Assembly: GCA_016210425.1 (NCBI GenBank)
Contig: JACQUE010000113.1
Location: 1-6,869, forward strand
Source of the DNA: Chloroflexota bacterium
GTDB lineage: Bacteria; Chloroflexota; Dehalococcoidia; JACQUE01
Length of the DNA: 6,869 nt
Direction of reading: 5' to 3'
The notes under the pieces are model-generated. The model ran no database searches. It had not been told where the DNA came from and worked only from the letters and a program-made list of their open reading frames with translations. Shown here piece by piece: positions 4,614 through 6,869 of this stretch. Each line of letters starts with the position of its first letter. Positions within the stretch are counted from its first letter, which is position 1. The translations under genes were made by a program, and so were the position numbers.

Positions 4614-6869
4614 TCACCTCTTCCAGGGCAGTATCCGCCATAGCAGCCGGCTTCGCAACGCCTCCCATGCCTCTTTGAGCCCGCGCTCCTCCTCCGGGCT
4701 CGTGTCGCCCCTCGCGAAGCGGATCTTGGCGTAGCTTCCACCTATCTCTCCGATATCCCGGCTGCTATCCGGCAGCAGCGACGAAAGGGTTTGCGTATAC
4801 TCCCGGGGTGTCTGGTGAGGCTTTGGGCCGATCCCCACGAACCCGGCCAGCCGACACATCTCCTCGTAGACCTGTACAGGGTAGCGCAAGCCGGAGAGGC
4901 TGCGTCGCCATATAAGGTAGGCAGCTAGGAGCAGGGCAGCCATTATGCCGGGGATCAGAAGGAGCCAGAGCCAGCCCTTGCCGCCACCCGCTCCTGAAGA
5001 GCTCTGATCACCCTCTTGGAGAGGGACATCTGGCTCGAAAGGCGGGAACATGTCCTCCAGGGGGCCCATGAGCTCCTCGTCCATGCCTTGCGCCAGTCCT
5101 TCTGCGTCGGTCAGCTCCGGCCTCTCGATTGGCGGATACTTCGGGTTCGGGTTGAACTCCACCCAACCGAAGCTTGGGAAAAACACCTCGGGCCAGGTGA
5201 GGGCGTGGTAGCTCTTAACGACGTAGAGGTTGCGCTCCTGATCGTATTCCCCGGTATAGTAGCCGGCGGCAAGGCGGGCTGGTATGCCTATCGAGCGGAG
5301 CATTACCACCATCGCCGAGGCATAGTAGTCGGCGTAGCCTTTTTGAGCGTCGAAGAGGAACCAATCGATGCCGTCGTGCTCGAAGGGCGGCGGCGAGATG
5401 CCTTTGTCATAAGGGATGGAGCGCAGGTAGTCGTGGATGGCTTGTGCCCTATCGAAAGCGTTGCCCTTGCCGGAGGCCAGCTTGATAGCCAGCTCGCGCA
5501 CTCTCCCCGGCAGCCCGTCGGGTAGCTGGAGGTAGCGGTCCTTTACCCATCCGGGGTAGTTGTTGCCGGCGGAAGCCAGGGCCTTGGCCGGGGCGATGGA
5601 GACCGTGGAGATGCCGGTATAGCTGCTGCCCTTACGGAGCTTGCTCTCGCTCCTTAAGGTGATGACATCGATGGGATTGGGCTCCTTGCGGCTAACCTCG
5701 ACGGCGGTGACGCTCAATCCGGAGGTCTGCACCTTTTCCCCTTGGAGATCGGGGGGCAGGAAGGAGAATATCTCCTCGCGCGATAGCGGTCTGGGTCCGG
5801 AAAGAAGCCGCCTAAGGCTACCAACGACAGGCAGGAGGTCCGGAGGGAGGGCTTGCGTAGGCCCTCCGGCTATCGGGATTGATATGGTGTCGCGCCGGGC
5901 CGTCTCCGCCGCAGCCGAGACATCAGCGGACGCTGGCTGGCCTGCCATAAGCAGGATGTCGGTCTGAAACTCAAGCTGTATGATCTGGGTTACCTCTGTG
6001 CGATAGGCATAGTCGGTGAAGGGCACGCCTGGCGGCTCCCATCCCAGCGGACGCTCAACCTGCCCGCTGTTCTTCCATCCTTGCCCCGCATAGATATCGT
6101 AGCTGGTGGCGCGCCAATAGTAGGGGAAGTCTGTCGTGACGGTGAAGGCGATGGTGTCGCCGGCGGATGATGCGGTCCGGAAGGGTAGGGTGGAACTGAA
6201 GCCGCGGAGAGCGCCTCCCTTGCGGGTAGTTGCGGCGGTGAAGAGGCGGTTGGCGTGCTGCTGCGCTCGATCCCAAGGGCCGTTAATGCTATCGACGCCG
6301 CGGTTCAAGAGGCCGATCGTGCCCGAGAGCGGCAGCAGCCAGGCGACCCCCAAGGCGATCAGCGCCAGCCAGAAGGCCTTGCCCAGGGTGCTGCCGGTCA
6401 AGCCTGTGGGATAGTTGATGTGGTCGCGCTGCCATTGGCTGCGTGAGCGGACGGCGTTGAGATGGGACGCCAGCAGGAAAGAGAAGACAAGGAACATGGC
6501 GAAGAAGGTGTCGAAGCGGGCCGGCAGGTAGCTGAGGTTGACAATGGCGGCGATGGCCGGTGGCAGGACGGCGAACCAGAAGTTCCTGTGACGGAGAGCG
6601 GACCAGCCGGCTATATAGCCGATGAGCCAGGTCAGGGCTATCAGGAGAAACATGAACGGCAGAGTATCGCTAGTGATATCGCCGTTGCGAGCCGCTTCCC
6701 ACCACGCTGATGCCCTGCTGACCACGTCTGAGTATCGCTCCGCAATGCCCCGCCCCTCGGCGAGGCGCAGGGTCTGCAGGAATATGCCCCCGGCCATTAG
6801 CGGCAGGCCGATGATGTGCAGGAGTATCGCCGGCAACCGCGGGCGGGTAAGAAGGAATACGAGGAACAC
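4614..6869 (-). CDS. TgpA-like membrane protein with degenerate transglutaminase core, 5' end outside the window
   Basis: At least 751 residues are visible, numbered here from the window edge; the true start lies beyond 6869. Hydrophobic helices lie at about 12-35, 70-92, 97-116, 120-140 and 163-188 (DUF3488-like). A large region presumed extracytoplasmic contains the TgpA-type motif YYWRATSYDIYAGQGW (250-265). The transglutaminase core spans about 465-580, followed by an acidic/Pro-rich linker (582-622), a helix at 633-654, and a cytoplasmic tail (657-751) resembling DUF4129. The core keeps FLFDAQKGY, YYASAMVVMLRSIGIPARL and WPEVFFPSFGWVEF. At the catalytic positions it has A513 for Cys, L557 for His and N573 for Asp. 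The spacings of 44 and 16 match my recollection of the Pseudomonas TgpA triad C404/H448/D464. The frame is intact with no stop or frameshift, so this is a probable pseudoenzyme and not a pseudogene. Family members often sit with MoxR ATPase and DUF58 genes, which could lie upstream outside the window. Stop TGA at 4616-4614. Confidence 0.88.
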   Translation of the reverse strand: MFLVFLLTRPRLPAILLHIIGLPLMAGGIFLQTLRLAEGRGIAERYSDVVSRASAWWEAARNGDITSDTLPFMFLLIALTWLIGYIAGWSALRHRNFWFAVLPPAIAAIVNLSYLPARFDTFFAMFLVFSFLLASHLNAVRSRSQWQRDHINYPTGLTGSTLGKAFWLALIALGVAWLLPLSGTIGLLNRGVDSINGPWDRAQQHANRLFTAATTRKGGALRGFSSTLPFRTASSAGDTIAFTVTTDFPYYWRATSYDIYAGQGWKNSGQVERPLGWEPPGVPFTDYAYRTEVTQIIQLEFQTDILLMAGQPASADVSAAAETARRDTISIPIAGGPTQALPPDLLPVVGSLRRLLSGPRPLSREEIFSFLPPDLQGEKVQTSGLSVTAVEVSRKEPNPIDVITLRSESKLRKGSSYTGISTVSIAPAKALASAGNNYPGWVKDRYLQLPDGLPGRVRELAIKLASGKGNAFDRAQAIHDYLRSIPYDKGISPPPFEHDGIDWFLFDAQKGYADYYASAMVVMLRSIGIPARLAAGYYTGEYDQERNLYVVKSYHALTWPEVFFPSFGWVEFNPNPKYPPIERPELTDAEGLAQGMDEELMGPLEDMFPPFEPDVPLQEGDQSSSGAGGGKGWLWLLLIPGIMAALLLAAYLIWRRSLSGLRYPVQVYEEMCRLAGFVGIGPKPHQTPREYTQTLSSLLPDSSRDIGEIGGSYAKIRFARGDTSPEEERGLKEAWEALRSRLLWRILPWKR
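4615..4620 (-). promoter_or_regulatory. Ribosome-binding site of ogt overlapping the upstream stop codon
   Basis: On the minus strand GAGGTG (4620-4615) is a strong Shine-Dalgarno, 10 nt before the ogt GTG start. Its last two bases are the first two of the TGA stop (4616-4614) of the tgpA-like gene. Ribosomes terminating on the upstream frame would sit on this site, the usual arrangement for translational coupling. It is also what fixes the GTG start. Confidence 0.65.

Noticed and set aside
5331..5350. Frameshift or sequencing error near the A-run as the cause of the missing catalytic Cys
   Set aside because: The frame is correct on both sides (FLFDAQKGY before, YYASAMVVMLRS after), and the His and Asp positions are independently replaced.
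5016..5525. 169-codon open frame on the plus strand opposite the transglutaminase core
   Set aside because: Antisense to the conserved core motifs, with no recognisable protein family.

Overview
The window is high-G+C bacterial chromosomal DNA made of ordinary, densely packed, vertically inherited-looking genes. The DnaE sequence has motifs such as GVRGSGAGSIVLYCLGITEQ, PDIDLDF and PHITIDRAL. Together with the divergent gyrB and the TgpA-like membrane protein, these point to the phylum Chloroflexota, perhaps a Dehalococcoidia-like lineage. That placement is an inference from motif style, not from a search. I see no tRNA, rRNA, CRISPR array, insertion sequence, attachment site or origin.

Layout from left to right. 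(1) Bases 1-116, minus strand: the first 38 codons of a type II topoisomerase B subunit, most likely gyrB, running off the left edge. (2) Bases 117-371: a divergent intergenic region with a good extended -10 promoter for gyrB that predicts a leader of roughly 128 nt. No convincing promoter or Shine-Dalgarno for dnaE is visible. (3) Bases 372-3914, plus strand: a full-length DnaE replicative polymerase with an apparently complete metal-binding PHP site, all three catalytic aspartates and a QxxMF clamp-binding motif. (4) Bases 3918-4115, plus: a 65-residue DUF2007-type protein, 3 nt behind dnaE and probably co-translated with it. (5) Bases 4044-4604, minus: an O6-alkylguanine-DNA alkyltransferase (Ogt/MGMT family). 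Its last 23 codons are antisense to the end of the DUF2007 gene. (6) Bases 4614-6869, minus: a TgpA-like membrane protein (N-terminal membrane helices, transglutaminase core, one more helix, DUF4129-like tail), cut at its N-terminus by the right edge.

Two transcription units converge at 4044-4115: dnaE-DUF2007 from the left and tgpA-like-ogt from the right. They share coding sequence and have no intrinsic terminator between them. The left half concerns DNA replication (gyrase, Pol III alpha). The right half pairs an envelope protein with a DNA-repair suicide enzyme whose ribosome-binding site overlaps the upstream stop codon.

The most unusual signal is in the transglutaminase-like protein. 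The fold-defining sequence is well kept, but the catalytic Cys, His and Asp positions read Ala, Leu and Asn at the expected spacing. It looks like an intact pseudoenzyme. I found no complete undescribed multi-gene system in this window.
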